A stretch of 64,000 bases of DNA from assembly GCA_023451735.1 (NCBI GenBank), contig JAEXYH010000079.1, positions 62,001-126,000 of the forward strand. Reading direction: 5' to 3'. Under the pieces are notes generated by a model. The model had not been told where the DNA came from. It searched no databases and saw nothing but the letters and a program-made list of their open reading frames with translations. The DNA comes from Pseudomonadota bacterium. Its GTDB lineage: Bacteria; Pseudomonadota; Alphaproteobacteria; Rhizobiales; Rhizobiaceae. Positions 18,359 to 27,694 of the stretch are shown here, piece by piece; positions within the stretch are counted from its first letter, which is position 1; each line of letters opens with the position of its first letter. A program made the position numbers and the translations under genes.

Positions 18359-18400
18359 TTGACTGTTGTCCTGTTGTCTACCTATTAGTAGGTAGACAAC
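18359..18400 (+). promoter_or_regulatory. Promoter with TetR-type palindromic operator
   Basis: A perfect inverted repeat with 12-base arms (GTTGTCTACCTA and its complement) and a 4-base spacer TTAG spans 18373-18400. A -35-like TTGACT lies at 18359-18364 and a -10-like TATTAG at 18383-18388, so the palindrome covers the -10 region. It ends 14 bases before the start codon of the membrane protein. The size and symmetry fit a TetR-family dimer pair, and a TetR gene is divergent. Confidence 0.75.
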
Positions 18401-18414
18401 ATAAGGAACTTGTC

Positions 18415-18972
18415 ATGTCTGTTCAATCTCCAGTGCAGTCCTTCTGGCTGCAGTCCTATTACTTCGTTCGCGCAGCCTTCTCCATCGCATGGATCGCTGC
18501 AGCACTCCTCTCACAAAGCCAAACCGCGATGATGTCGCTCCTTCTGGTAATTTATCCAGCCTGGGATGCCGTCGCCAATCTCGCTGATGCGCGCGCCAAT
18601 GGCGGGCTTGCGGCAAACCGGTCGCAGACGCTGAACGTCGTCACCAGCACGGTGATGACTGCTGCTGTGATCGTTGCCGTGATGCAGAGCAGCTATGCTG
18701 TGCTGGCTGTGTTTGGCGTGTGGGCAATTCTGTCCGGGCTGCTGCAGCTCTATACCGGCGTGCGGCGCTGGCGAGCCTATGGCGCTCAATGGGTGATGAT
18801 CCTGAGCGGAGCGCAATCGACGCTTGCCGGCGGCTTTATGATAAGCCGCTCGGTGAGCGATGCCATGCCGACCATTCTTGATATCGTGCCTTATGTCGGC
18901 TTCGGCGCCTTCTACTTCCTTCTGTCCGGCCTGTGGCTCATGGTAACGGCCTTCAGAGGCGCAAGGACTTAA
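18415..18972 (+). CDS. Small multi-pass membrane protein, DUF308-like
   Basis: The 185-residue product has about six hydrophobic segments and Gly/Ala-rich helices; the repeated two-helix pattern resembles HdeD/DUF308 proteins, but I cannot confirm the family. The start at 18415 has AAGGAA six bases upstream. Its promoter contains the TetR palindrome, so expression is probably induced by the TetR ligand. Its stop overlaps the stop of the convergent helicase gene by four bases. Confidence 0.75.
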   Translation: MSVQSPVQSFWLQSYYFVRAAFSIAWIAAALLSQSQTAMMSLLLVIYPAWDAVANLADARANGGLAANRSQTLNVVTSTVMTAAVIVAVMQSSYAVLAVFGVWAILSGLLQLYTGVRRWRAYGAQWVMILSGAQSTLAGGFMISRSVSDAMPTILDIVPYVGFGAFYFLLSGLWLMVTAFRGART

Positions 18973-21038
18973 CGCCACATGCCGCGCATGCGGGCGGTGA
19001 CGTCGATGCGGACCTGCTGGCGGTGCTGCCGCTCGGCATCCGACATCGGGGCAACGACCGGCCAGGCGGTGGTTTCGAAGAACTGCAGCAGCGTTGCCGG
19101 AATGAAGCGGGTGCGGGCGGCATAGACATGCCGGTCGCCCTGCGAATGCTGGCCGTGGACGAAGAAGCGCTGTGGTGTGATGACGTGAAGATGGTCCTTC
19201 GCGCGGGTCATGGCCACATAGAGCAGGCGGCGTTCTTCCTCGATCTCGGCGGTCGAACCGACGCCGAGATCGGACGGGATGCAGCCGTCGACGCAGTTCA
19301 GGAGGAAGACCGAGCGCCATTCCTGGCCTTTGGCGGAATGGATGGTCGAAAGGATCATGTAATCCTCATCGAGTAGCGGTACTCCGGCCTGATCGCTGGT
19401 GGCGTCCGGCGGATCCAGCGTCAGTTCGGTGAGGAAACGCTCGCGCGAGGCATAACCCGCGGCGATCTGTTCCAGTTGCAGAAGGTCGGCCTTGCGGGTC
19501 TCGGCATCCTCGTGGACGCGTTCGAGATGCGGCTGATACCATTCGCGCGCCGTGCCGATTTCCGCCGGCCAGCCATGGTTCTTCCGGATAGCGGACAGCA
19601 TTTCGATAAAGGCCGGCCAATCGGCGCCGGAACGCGGTGGGGCGGGGATTTCCTGCAGGGCGGCGAGCGGTTCCGGGTCGGTCGCGATCGCATCCAAAAT
19701 CTTGCCGGCCGTCTGCGGGCCTATGCCGGGGATCAACTGCATCAGCCGGAAGCCGGCCACGCGGTCGCGCGGGTTCTGGGCGAAGCGCAGGGCGGCCAGC
19801 ATGTCCTTTACATGGGCGCTGTCCAAGAACTTCAGGCCGCCGAATTTGACGAAGGGGATATTGCGGCGGGTGAGTTCCACTTCCAGAGGACCGGAATGGT
19901 GCGAGGCGCGGAACAGTACGGCCTGCTGCTTCAGCGTCATGCCGGTCTCGCGGTTTTCCAGTACCTTTTCGACGATATAATTGGCCTGCTCCGTCTCGTC
20001 CTTGACGGCGACGAGCCTCGGCCGTTCTTCCGACTGGCGGTCGGTCCACAGGTTCTTGGTAAAGCGCTCCCGGGCAAGTTCGATGACGCCATTCGCAGCA
20101 GCAAGGATCGTGCTGGTTGAACGGTAGTTGCGGTCGAGCGTGACGATGTTTGCCGGCGGATCAAACGTATTGGGAAAGTCGAGAATGTTGCGGATCGTCG
20201 CTGCGCGGAAAGAATAGATCGACTGCGCGTCGTCGCCAACGACGGTGAGCCCGCGGCCCCCGGGTTTCATGCCCATCAGGATCGAGGACTGCAGCCGGTT
20301 GGTATCCTGATACTCGTCGACCATGACGTGATCGAAGCGCGCACCGACATCTTCGGCTATAGACGGCTCGCTCATCATCTGCGCCCAGTAGAGCAGCAGG
20401 TCGTCGTAATCGAGCACGTTCTGTGTCTGCTTGGCCTCGACATAAGACGCGAAGAGTTCGCGCAGCTGTTTCTCCCACGCCTGGCACCACGGGAACCAAG
20501 TCTTCAGCACCTCATCGAGCGGCGTTTCGGAATTGACCGCGCGGGAATAGATGGCGAGGCAGGTGCCCTTTGTCGGGAAACGGCTCTCCATCTTCGAAAA
20601 CCCGAGTTCGTGACGGATAAGGTTCATCAGGTCGGCGGAATCTTCCCGGTCATGGATGGTGAAATCCGGATCGAGGCCAATCTGGTAGGCGTAGATGCGC
20701 AGAAGCCGTGAGCCGATACCGTGGAAGGTGCCGGCCCAGGCCAGAGCATCGGTCATGATGCCGGAATTCGGCCCGAGCACCTGCTTGCAGATACGCTCCA
20801 CACGGCGCCCCATCTCTGACGCCGCGCGGCGGGAAAAGGTCATCAGCAGAATACGGCGAGGATCGGCGCCTGAGACGATCAGATGCGCGACACGGTGGGC
20901 CAGCGTGTTGGTCTTGCCGGAGCCTGCACCGGCGATCACCAGCAACGGGCCGGCAGGGCCGCCATTCGGCACGTCCGAACCATGCTCGACCGCACGGCGC
21001 TGGGCGTCATTCAGTTTTTCCAGATAGGCGACCGACAT
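18969..21038 (-). CDS. UvrD/PcrA-family ATP-dependent DNA helicase
   Basis: The 689-residue superfamily 1A helicase shows Walker A AGAGSGKTNT, motif Ia TFSRRAASEM, Walker B VDEYQDTN, motif III GDDAQSIYSFR, motif IV YRST, and motif VI LLYVAMTRAKDHLHV. It acts in DNA repair or recombination by 3'-5' unwinding. It is separate from the classic uvrD and somewhat shorter. The ATG at 21038 (MSVAYLEKLNDAQRRAVEHG) is the family-like start; a longer frame to 21263 would overlap the promoter and signal peptide region of the divergent ABC gene and is unlikely. Confidence 0.92.
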   Translation of the reverse strand: MSVAYLEKLNDAQRRAVEHGSDVPNGGPAGPLLVIAGAGSGKTNTLAHRVAHLIVSGADPRRILLMTFSRRAASEMGRRVERICKQVLGPNSGIMTDALAWAGTFHGIGSRLLRIYAYQIGLDPDFTIHDREDSADLMNLIRHELGFSKMESRFPTKGTCLAIYSRAVNSETPLDEVLKTWFPWCQAWEKQLRELFASYVEAKQTQNVLDYDDLLLYWAQMMSEPSIAEDVGARFDHVMVDEYQDTNRLQSSILMGMKPGGRGLTVVGDDAQSIYSFRAATIRNILDFPNTFDPPANIVTLDRNYRSTSTILAAANGVIELARERFTKNLWTDRQSEERPRLVAVKDETEQANYIVEKVLENRETGMTLKQQAVLFRASHHSGPLEVELTRRNIPFVKFGGLKFLDSAHVKDMLAALRFAQNPRDRVAGFRLMQLIPGIGPQTAGKILDAIATDPEPLAALQEIPAPPRSGADWPAFIEMLSAIRKNHGWPAEIGTAREWYQPHLERVHEDAETRKADLLQLEQIAAGYASRERFLTELTLDPPDATSDQAGVPLLDEDYMILSTIHSAKGQEWRSVFLLNCVDGCIPSDLGVGSTAEIEEERRLLYVAMTRAKDHLHVITPQRFFVHGQHSQGDRHVYAARTRFIPATLLQFFETTAWPVVAPMSDAERQHRQQVRIDVTARMRGMWR

Positions 21039-21133
21039 CAAATTCCGCAAGTTGTTCCCGATGTGTTCGTTAGCTGTAACTGATTCGCTCTCTCTTGCCT
21101 TCACTTCGTCCCGCCGATGCGTTGACGTGAAAC

Positions 21134-21162
21134 TTGACCGCAGCGCTCGCCTTTCGCTATCG
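21134..21162 (+). promoter_or_regulatory. Candidate sigma-70 promoter of the Fe(III)-type ABC operon
   Basis: TTGACC at 21134-21139 and CTATCG at 21157-21162 are separated by 17 bases, 34 bases before the GTG start. The -10 match is weak. No clear RirA or Fur box is recognised. Confidence 0.4.
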
Positions 21163-21195
21163 GTGACAGGATCGCTTATCGCCTGGGAGATTGCC

Positions 21196-22209
21196 GTGAA
21201 AAGTTCGACCGTTCTGCTGGCAGGCGCACTGGCTGCCTTTTCCTCCTTGTCTTTCGTTCCCAACGCGTCAGCGCAGGTCGCCGACAGTCTGACGATCTAC
21301 AATGCCCAGCATGAGGGGCTGACGAAGGAATGGGCCGAAGCCTTTACCGAGGAAACCGGCATCGTCGTGACGATCCGCAACGGCTCCGATATGGAGTTCG
21401 CCAATCAGATCGTGCAGGAGGGGGCCAATTCTCCCGCCGATGTTTTCCTGACAGAAAATTCTCCGGCCATGGCCTTGGTCGACGGCAAGGGGCTGTTCGA
21501 GCCGATCAACCCCGTGACGCTGGAACAGGTGCCCGAGCAATTCCGGCCGTCCAACGGTCACTGGATCGGGGTTGCAGCGCGATCGACTGTGTTTGCCTAT
21601 GACAAGACCAAGCTTTCAGAAGACAAGCTGCCGAAATCGATGCTCGACCTTGCCAAGCCGGAATGGAAAGGCCGCTGGGCGGCATCGCCTTCCGGCGCCG
21701 ATTTCCAAGCGATCGTCGGTGCATTGCTGCAGTTGAAGGGCAAGGATGAGACGACTGCCTGGCTTGCGGGCATGAAAGAGAACTTTGCGGCCTATCGCGG
21801 CAATTCGGTTGCGATGAAGGCTGTCAATGCCGGCCAGACCGAGGGCGCGCTGATCTATCACTATTACTATTTCGGCGATCAGGCGAAGACCGGCGAAAAC
21901 AGCAACAATGTCTCCCTCCACTATTTCAGGAGTCAGGATCCGGGCGCTTTCGTATCGATTTCGGGTGGCGGTATTCTGGCATCCTCCCAGCACAAGCCGC
22001 AGGCACAGGCATTTCTGAAATGGCTGACAGGCAAGGACGGGCAGGCGGTGCTGCGCGATGGCACATCCTATGAATATGCCGTTGGCAAGGGGGAGGCATC
22101 CAACAGGGCTCTGGTACCGCTCGACGAGTTGCAGGCACCGAAGGTCGAACCTTCGGCGCTCAACAATGCCGACGTTACCGACATGATGACGGCTGCGGGT
22201 CTGCTTTAA
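21196..22209 (+). CDS. Fe(III)-type ABC transporter substrate-binding protein
   Basis: The 337-residue periplasmic protein begins with a signal peptide (about 26 residues, ending PNASAQ) and continues as an FbpA/FutA-type binding protein: LTIYNAQHEGLTKEWAEAFTEETG, then DVFLTENSPAMA. A tyrosine cluster, YHYYYF, in the C-terminal half matches the iron-coordinating tyrosines of this family. Start is GTG at 21196 with GGGAGA upstream. The permease and ATPase genes follow in the same direction, giving a complete importer for ferric ion or a similar ligand. Confidence 0.9.
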   Translation: MKSSTVLLAGALAAFSSLSFVPNASAQVADSLTIYNAQHEGLTKEWAEAFTEETGIVVTIRNGSDMEFANQIVQEGANSPADVFLTENSPAMALVDGKGLFEPINPVTLEQVPEQFRPSNGHWIGVAARSTVFAYDKTKLSEDKLPKSMLDLAKPEWKGRWAASPSGADFQAIVGALLQLKGKDETTAWLAGMKENFAAYRGNSVAMKAVNAGQTEGALIYHYYYFGDQAKTGENSNNVSLHYFRSQDPGAFVSISGGGILASSQHKPQAQAFLKWLTGKDGQAVLRDGTSYEYAVGKGEASNRALVPLDELQAPKVEPSALNNADVTDMMTAAGLL

Positions 22210-22287
22210 CGCGGACGGTCATAATTCCAGTTGCGTGAAAGGCATTCGGCAGCATAGCTGCGATGTCTCATCATATTCAGGTAGCCC

Positions 22288-23856
22288 ATGACGTCTTTTG
22301 CCGACAGCAAGCCGCTTTCCATGCCGCTTTCCCGTTTCAGGTCGGGAATGCGCGGCACGTTCATGCTTGCGGTCGTCATAGCGCTTCTGGCGCTTCTACC
22401 CCTCGGTTTCGTTATTTGGGCAACCATTATCACCGGTTGGGAGACTGCGTCGCAAATGATCTTCCGGCCACGTGTCGGCGAGCTGATGACGAATACGCTA
22501 CTGCTCGTGCTGTTTACGGTGCCGCTCGCCGCGCTGCTGGCAACATCCCTTGCATGGTTGACGGAGCGCAGTGACCTGCCATTCGCCCGCCTGTGGTCAG
22601 CGCTTTGCGTTGCGCCGCTTGCCATTCCGGCTTTCGTGCATTCCTATGCATGGATCGGCCTATGGCCGGGCTTTCATGGGTTACCCGCAGGCATCGCGAT
22701 TTCAGTCACGGCCTATTTCCCTTTTCTCTATCTGCCGATTTCGGCCGCGCTGCGGCTTCTAGATCCGGCGCTGGAAGACCAGGCTGCCTCACTCGGGCTT
22801 TCTGATGCAGCGGTCTTTCGCCGTGTGGTGCTGCCGCAACTGCGACTGTCCATCCTTGGCGGCGGACTCTTAGTCGGGCTGCATCTCCTGTCGGAATACG
22901 GTCTTTATGCGATGATCCGCTTCGACACGTTCACCACCGCAATCGTCGACCAGTTCCAGTCGACCTATAACGGCGTGGCTGCCAATATGCTGGCTCTGGT
23001 TCTGGTCTCCTGCTGCCTCGTGCTGCTCGGCCTCGATGTGGGCCTGAGAGGCCACCGGCGTTACGCGCGCATCGGCTCCGGGGTGGCGCGCCGCGCGCGA
23101 AAAACCTCTCTCGGCCGCTGGCGCTACGTCTGCATACTGTTGCCGCTTGTGGCCGTTGCCTTCGCGCTCGGCATTCCGGCCGTCACCCTGTCTCGCTGGC
23201 TGATTGCCGGCGGCGGCGACATCTGGCGGATGGACGAGATCGGGCTGGCGCTCGGCCAGACGCTGGTCATCTGCGTGGTCGGCGGGATTGCGACGACGCT
23301 TGCCGCACTTCCCGTCGCCTGGCTTTCGGTGCGCCGACCAAGCCGGGGAAGCCAGATCATCGAAGGGTGTTATTATCTCGCCAGCTCCATGCCAGGCGTG
23401 GTCGTGGCGCTGGCGCTGGTGACGATTACGGTGAGGGTTGCCTTGCCGCTTTACCAGACGGTTGCGACGATCGTGCTTGCCTATGTCATCATGTTCTTGC
23501 CTCGGGCGCTTATCAGCCTTCGCGCCAGCATCGCGCAGGTGCCGGCGGAATTGGAACAGGCGGCTGCGAGTCTTGGCCGTTCGCCGGCCAACGCACTCTG
23601 GTCTACGACCGTCAGGCTGGCGGCGCCGGGGGCGGCTGCGGCCGTGGCGCTTTCTTCGCTCGGCATCATGAACGAACTGACGGCGACGCAGATGCTGGCA
23701 CCGAACGGCACCCGTACGCTCGCCATGGCCTTCTGGGCACTGAACAGCGAGATCGATTATGCCGGTGCTGCGCCCTATGCGCTGCTGATGGTGCTGTTCT
23801 CGCTGCCGATGACGGCGCTCCTCCACCACCAATCGAAGAAGATCGCCGGTCGATGA
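22288..23856 (+). CDS. Fe(III)-type ABC transporter permease (two fused permease units)
   Basis: A 522-residue inner-membrane protein with about twelve hydrophobic helices in two halves, each with an ABC permease signature: EDQAASLGLSDAAVFRRVVLPQL in the first and EQAAASLGRSPANALWSTTVRL in the second. This duplicated layout is typical of FbpB/SfuB permeases. The last four bases overlap the start of the ATPase gene. Confidence 0.92.
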   Translation: MTSFADSKPLSMPLSRFRSGMRGTFMLAVVIALLALLPLGFVIWATIITGWETASQMIFRPRVGELMTNTLLLVLFTVPLAALLATSLAWLTERSDLPFARLWSALCVAPLAIPAFVHSYAWIGLWPGFHGLPAGIAISVTAYFPFLYLPISAALRLLDPALEDQAASLGLSDAAVFRRVVLPQLRLSILGGGLLVGLHLLSEYGLYAMIRFDTFTTAIVDQFQSTYNGVAANMLALVLVSCCLVLLGLDVGLRGHRRYARIGSGVARRARKTSLGRWRYVCILLPLVAVAFALGIPAVTLSRWLIAGGGDIWRMDEIGLALGQTLVICVVGGIATTLAALPVAWLSVRRPSRGSQIIEGCYYLASSMPGVVVALALVTITVRVALPLYQTVATIVLAYVIMFLPRALISLRASIAQVPAELEQAAASLGRSPANALWSTTVRLAAPGAAAAVALSSLGIMNELTATQMLAPNGTRTLAMAFWALNSEIDYAGAAPYALLMVLFSLPMTALLHHQSKKIAGR

Positions 23857-24902
23857 GCTTTGTAGATATCCAGTCACTCCGCAAAAATTTCGGAGCCGTG
23901 GCGGCTCTCGACGGGATCGACCTCACCGTCGAGCGCGGCAGCCGTACCGTCGTCGTTGGACCATCCGGCTGCGGCAAGACCACCTTGCTGCGCCTTCTTG
24001 CCGGCTTCGAGGTGCCTGATGCGGGTCGCATCGTCATCGGCGGGGATGTGATGGCGGAAGGTGCGATGGCGATGCCGGCGCACAAGCGCAATATCGGCAT
24101 CGTCGCGCAAGATGGATGCCTGTTTCCGCATCTCACCGTCGCTGGCAACATCATCTTCGGAATGACGGAGGAAGCGTCACTCCAGCGGCCGAGGGCCGAG
24201 GAACTGATGGAGATGGTCGGGCTGGAGCGCTCGATGCTGGTGCGCCGTCCTGACGAGCTTTCCGGGGGGCAACAGCAGCGTGTGGCGCTTGCCCGTGCTC
24301 TTGCCCGCAAGCCGCGGCTGATGCTGCTCGATGAACCGTTTTCCGCCCTTGATACGGGTTTGAGAGCTGCCACGCGCAAGGCCATCGGCGACGTGTTGAA
24401 AGCGGAGAGGATTACGACGCTGCTCGTCACCCACGATCAGGCGGAAGCGCTCACCTTCGCCGATCAGCTGGCGGTGATGCGGGGTGGGCGTCTGATGCAG
24501 TCCGGCCGGCCGCGGGATGTCTATTCCCGCCCTGCAGATCCGGCGACAGCCGCGTTTCTCGGCGAGGCGATCATCCTGCCGGCGGAACTGAAGCACGGGC
24601 ATGCCCACTGTATCCTGGGCCGGTTGCCCGTGCCTGATCGGGACATCGCTGCACGGCAAGGGACGATCATGGTGCGGCCGGAGCAGATCAGGCTGGTCGA
24701 ACCGGACGCAGGAGCGGGTGAAGGAGAAATTCGCGGGCGTGTTTTGGAGACCAGCTTCTGTGGTTCGACCTGCGACCTGCGCATTATGTTGCGCGACGAC
24801 GAGACTGTCGTTCTCACCTTGGAGGTGCCGAGCTCGACCGATCTGGTCGTCGGTCAGGAGGTCGATTTGCGTGTCTTGGGCGCTGTGCACGTCTTCGGCT
24901 GA
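23853..24902 (+). CDS. Fe(III)-type ABC transporter ATP-binding protein
   Basis: The 349-residue ATPase has Walker A GPSGCGKTT (residues 36-44), the signature LSGGQQQR, Walker B LMLLDEPFSALD, an H-loop in LLVTHDQAEA, and a C-terminal TOBE-like extension (TIMVRPEQIRLV) as in FbpC-type importers. The ATGA overlap with the permease gene indicates translational coupling. A larger reading frame extends upstream over the permease gene but is not real. Confidence 0.93.
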   Translation: MSFVDIQSLRKNFGAVAALDGIDLTVERGSRTVVVGPSGCGKTTLLRLLAGFEVPDAGRIVIGGDVMAEGAMAMPAHKRNIGIVAQDGCLFPHLTVAGNIIFGMTEEASLQRPRAEELMEMVGLERSMLVRRPDELSGGQQQRVALARALARKPRLMLLDEPFSALDTGLRAATRKAIGDVLKAERITTLLVTHDQAEALTFADQLAVMRGGRLMQSGRPRDVYSRPADPATAAFLGEAIILPAELKHGHAHCILGRLPVPDRDIAARQGTIMVRPEQIRLVEPDAGAGEGEIRGRVLETSFCGSTCDLRIMLRDDETVVLTLEVPSSTDLVVGQEVDLRVLGAVHVFG

Positions 24903-24974
24903 TTTTGTTCCAGGGATTGGAACCGGGAACATCGATAAACGTTATCCGGCCATCACTATCAAGGACACAAATCC

Positions 24975-25148
24975 ATGCTGAAATGGGCTCTCATTTTCCT
25001 CGTCATTTCCCTGATTTCAGGTTTCCTTGGCTTCTCCGGCGTTTCTGCTGCGACGGCGGGCATCGCCAAGATCCTCTTCTTCCTGTTCCTGGTTATCTTC
25101 CTGATATTCCTTGCTCTGGCGCTGATGGCCGGCAGCGCGATCATGTGA
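24975..25148 (+). CDS. DUF1328 small membrane protein
   Basis: A 57-residue protein with two hydrophobic helices separated by a short Gly/Ser-Ala turn (SGFLGFSGVSAATAGIAK), the layout of the DUF1328 family (YtjA-like). Function unknown; homologues are often stress-associated. It sits between the iron-type ABC operon and a bidirectional terminator, and could be read from the operon or from its own promoter. Confidence 0.85.
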   Translation: MLKWALIFLVISLISGFLGFSGVSAATAGIAKILFFLFLVIFLIFLALALMAGSAIM

Positions 25149-25164
25149 CAACCGAAGGTTTTCG

Positions 25165-25200
25165 AAACAAAAAAAGCCGCGCTGTTGGGCGGCTTTTTAC
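25165..25200. terminator. Bidirectional rho-independent terminator
   Basis: A stem with AAAAAGCCGC on one side and GCGGCTTTTT on the other lies between two convergent genes, DUF1328 (ends 25148) and the small zinc-ribbon-like gene (ends 25227). The A run on the left and T run on the right allow it to act in both directions. Confidence 0.85.
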
Positions 25201-25226
25201 TTATGCGGAAGCGGCACCGGGGGATG

Positions 25227-25463
25227 TCAGCGTCCGGGGTGTTTCTGGGCGAAGACAAGAAGCTGCCAGACGACCGGCCCCAGAAGCGAATGTTCGTGAT
25301 GGCTTTTCGGGATTGCCATTCCCTTGTCGACAACGATCTCGTCGCCGCAGGCACGGCAGCGATAGATGCCGGCATTGGTGACGGGTTGTCCGGGCTTGTA
25401 GTCCTGGTCGAAGGCCCATGAATTGGCCTGAACGAGGCGGTCAGAATATTTGAACTGTGCCAT
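25227..25463 (-). CDS. Small zinc-ribbon-like protein of unknown function
   Basis: A 78-residue soluble protein starting MAQFKYSDRLVQAN. The centre has YRCRACGDEIVVDKGMAIP followed by KSHHEH, so one CxxC plus a His cluster could hold a metal, as in half zinc-ribbons. The sequence GNAGIYRC-type motif resembles short conserved proteins found across proteobacteria, but no function is known to me. AGG directly precedes the ATG at 25463; a longer frame to 25511 has no supporting site. Confidence 0.7.
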   Translation of the reverse strand: MAQFKYSDRLVQANSWAFDQDYKPGQPVTNAGIYRCRACGDEIVVDKGMAIPKSHHEHSLLGPVVWQLLVFAQKHPGR

Positions 25464-25723
25464 CCTGCTTCTCTCGGATCTATGCCCTGGTGCGAGGGAG
25501 AGACTGCCCAAAACAAGTGACCAAACAGTAATTTAGGAGCGAGGATTTGCACCTTTTTTGATTTTCCGCATGTCTGAAGCACGCTTAGTCGCGACAGGGT
25601 TGCGTGGTTTCATCGATTTCCAGTATGCGGTGAAATATCCATAGCGTCGGAGTGGTCGCACTGCCGACAGTTTGACGAACCTCATGGCAGCACAGGCGAT
25701 CTACTGACATCTACCTGAGTTCG

Positions 25724-27694
25724 CTATTCAACAGCTTTGGGCTTGATGCTAACGGCAGGGTGAGATTCGATGACTTGGTCCACCAGAGGCCCCAATTTGT
25801 GAGCGCCTTTCGATGAAAGATGGGAGCTGTCGGTATAGACAACTTCCAAAGCATCGCCACCGCGGCATACGCTTTCGTCACACAGAAAACCAATCGGATC
25901 CAGAACAGATATACCTAGAGCGGCCGAAATTCTTGTGATCTCACGCCGACTGGTGGCTTGTCGCTCTCGCACGTCTGGAAGCCTGACTGAAACGGTCTCG
26001 CTTTTTCCCAACAGAGCTGCCTTGGCGAGAATGGCGGGAGTGTCCTTGCCGATCTCGGGAACGGGTGCCAGTACGCTAACCCGGGCTTTGGAAGACGCCC
26101 ATGTCAACGTTTTCAACAGGGCGCCAGCCACATCTGGATCATTCAAGCGTAGCCTTGGCCGTTGCTCATCAGAAAAACGCGACGCTTCGAAATAATATAG
26201 CCAATGCGCTGCGATCACGATCCTCTCAGGACGTATTTGCTCAATCGTACTCACCACTGCATTGTTAAAGTCAATGCATCGCCAATTGGGGGAGTCAACT
26301 CGTTCCATGCCGAACAATGGCGGGCAGCCGCCTCTGCTGAGACTATAGGCTGCGAGATGGTGTTCCCTTAGCTTCTCTTCGAATGCAGGAGCGAATGCAT
26401 CCCCGTGACTGTCACCCCAGATCACTATGGAGGGGATGACGTCCTTGCTTCCGACCCTGCATACGCGCACCCGACCGGCATCAGCCATCGGAGCCAGTCT
26501 CGGATCCGCTTCTACCATCTCACCTAATCGACAGTTTTCTAATGGCGGGCCGATCTGCAAAGACTCTTTTCGAAGCGCGGTAACCAGTGGTTCCGGAAGT
26601 CGGGACGGAAGGCCATTCTGGATATCTAAAACGATGCCTGTCGCTAGCAATGCCGTCGAGCACGCCAGGGCCAAGGCGAGCTTACCTGTCTTGCGAGCGG
26701 TCGAGCGGAAAGGTGTCTCCACCAGATGGTAGGTTGCCACCGCAAGCAAAAAGGACACCAGCGCCGCAAGGAGCCCTTGGGCGATATCCAGCTTTTCGCC
26801 CAAAACGTAAGACATGAAGCAGATCAGCGGCCAGTGCCAAAGATAGAATGAATAGGATGTACGGCCGATGTAATTCACTGGACCAAGCGACAATGCTCGG
26901 CCTGCGAGAGTTTCCGAGCCGGATTTAATAAGCATCGCTGCACCCAAAGCCGGGGCGATCGCGTTCCAGGCTGGAAACAGGGAGGCTTCGCTTAGAGCAA
27001 ACAGTGATACGAGGATCAGCGCAATGCCAGTGTATCCTATCAAAGTGGATAGTCTGCGGCCCAGTGGCCGAGAAGGAGCAAGCATCAGCGCGCCCAGTAG
27101 AAATTCCCAGGCTCTAAAAGGCAGCAGGAAGAAGGCGGCATCTCTATTGGTCACCACCATATAGCAGCTAGCCAAGAATGAGACCAGACAGCCTAAAGCC
27201 AGGAAAACGAAGGGACGGCTTGTTCTCCTTATAACGAATAGCAGACAGGCGGGGAACAGGAGATAAAACTGCTCTTCGACGGATAGCGACCACATATGCA
27301 GCAGAGGCGTAACTTCTGCCGGAGCGGAGAAATATCCGCTGTTTTCCAGGAAAAAATGGTTCGCATGCAGCAATATGCTTGCTGTGAGGCTCTTGCCGAA
27401 CGCTTCAAGGTCATTGGGGGCATAGATCCCATAAGCCGCAACCAGCGTTGCGCCGGCTACGATCACAAACGCCGGAACGAGGCGTCGGAGCCTGCGTTCA
27501 TAGAATTGTACAAAACTGAAACTACCGCGTTTATTCTGCTCTATGATGAGCGCAGATATCAGGTAGCCGGATATGACAAAAAATACATCTACGCCGACAA
27601 AGCCGCCGGGCATGATGCTTGGGACTGCATGAAACAAAACAACGGAAATAACTGCAACGGCACGAAGTCCGTCAATGTCTGCACGATATCGCAA
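25724..27694 (-). CDS. Acyltransferase-3 / SGNH-domain protein (OafA/YrhL-like)
   Basis: Membrane-bound O-acyltransferase for cell-surface polysaccharide. The N-terminal part (about residues 1-350) has ten or so membrane helices and family motifs RYRADIDGLRAVAV, GVDVFFVISGYLIS and FYERRLRRLVPAF. The C-terminal periplasmic SGNH part has IVIWGDSHGDAF and the later DSSHLSSKGAH, consistent with Ser and Asp/His catalytic residues. TTG at 27694, with AGGGA nine bases upstream, gives the family-like N-terminus; ATG at 27733 would add 14 residues without a ribosome site. Base composition is visibly lower in GC than the flanks, and the gene lies just downstream of tRNA-Val, which suggests horizontal acquisition. 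Confidence 0.9.
   Translation of the reverse strand: MRYRADIDGLRAVAVISVVLFHAVPSIMPGGFVGVDVFFVISGYLISALIIEQNKRGSFSFVQFYERRLRRLVPAFVIVAGATLVAAYGIYAPNDLEAFGKSLTASILLHANHFFLENSGYFSAPAEVTPLLHMWSLSVEEQFYLLFPACLLFVIRRTSRPFVFLALGCLVSFLASCYMVVTNRDAAFFLLPFRAWEFLLGALMLAPSRPLGRRLSTLIGYTGIALILVSLFALSEASLFPAWNAIAPALGAAMLIKSGSETLAGRALSLGPVNYIGRTSYSFYLWHWPLICFMSYVLGEKLDIAQGLLAALVSFLLAVATYHLVETPFRSTARKTGKLALALACSTALLATGIVLDIQNGLPSRLPEPLVTALRKESLQIGPPLENCRLGEMVEADPRLAPMADAGRVRVCRVGSKDVIPSIVIWGDSHGDAFAPAFEEKLREHHLAAYSLSRGGCPPLFGMERVDSPNWRCIDFNNAVVSTIEQIRPERIVIAAHWLYYFEASRFSDEQRPRLRLNDPDVAGALLKTLTWASSKARVSVLAPVPEIGKDTPAILAKAALLGKSETVSVRLPDVRERQATSRREITRISAALGISVLDPIGFLCDESVCRGGDALEVVYTDSSHLSSKGAHKLGPLVDQVIESHPAVSIKPKAVE

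Noticed and set aside
21039..21263. A 75-residue N-terminal extension of the helicase
   Set aside because: It would overlap the divergent ABC gene's signal peptide region and is not like helicases; the ATG at 21038 fits the family.
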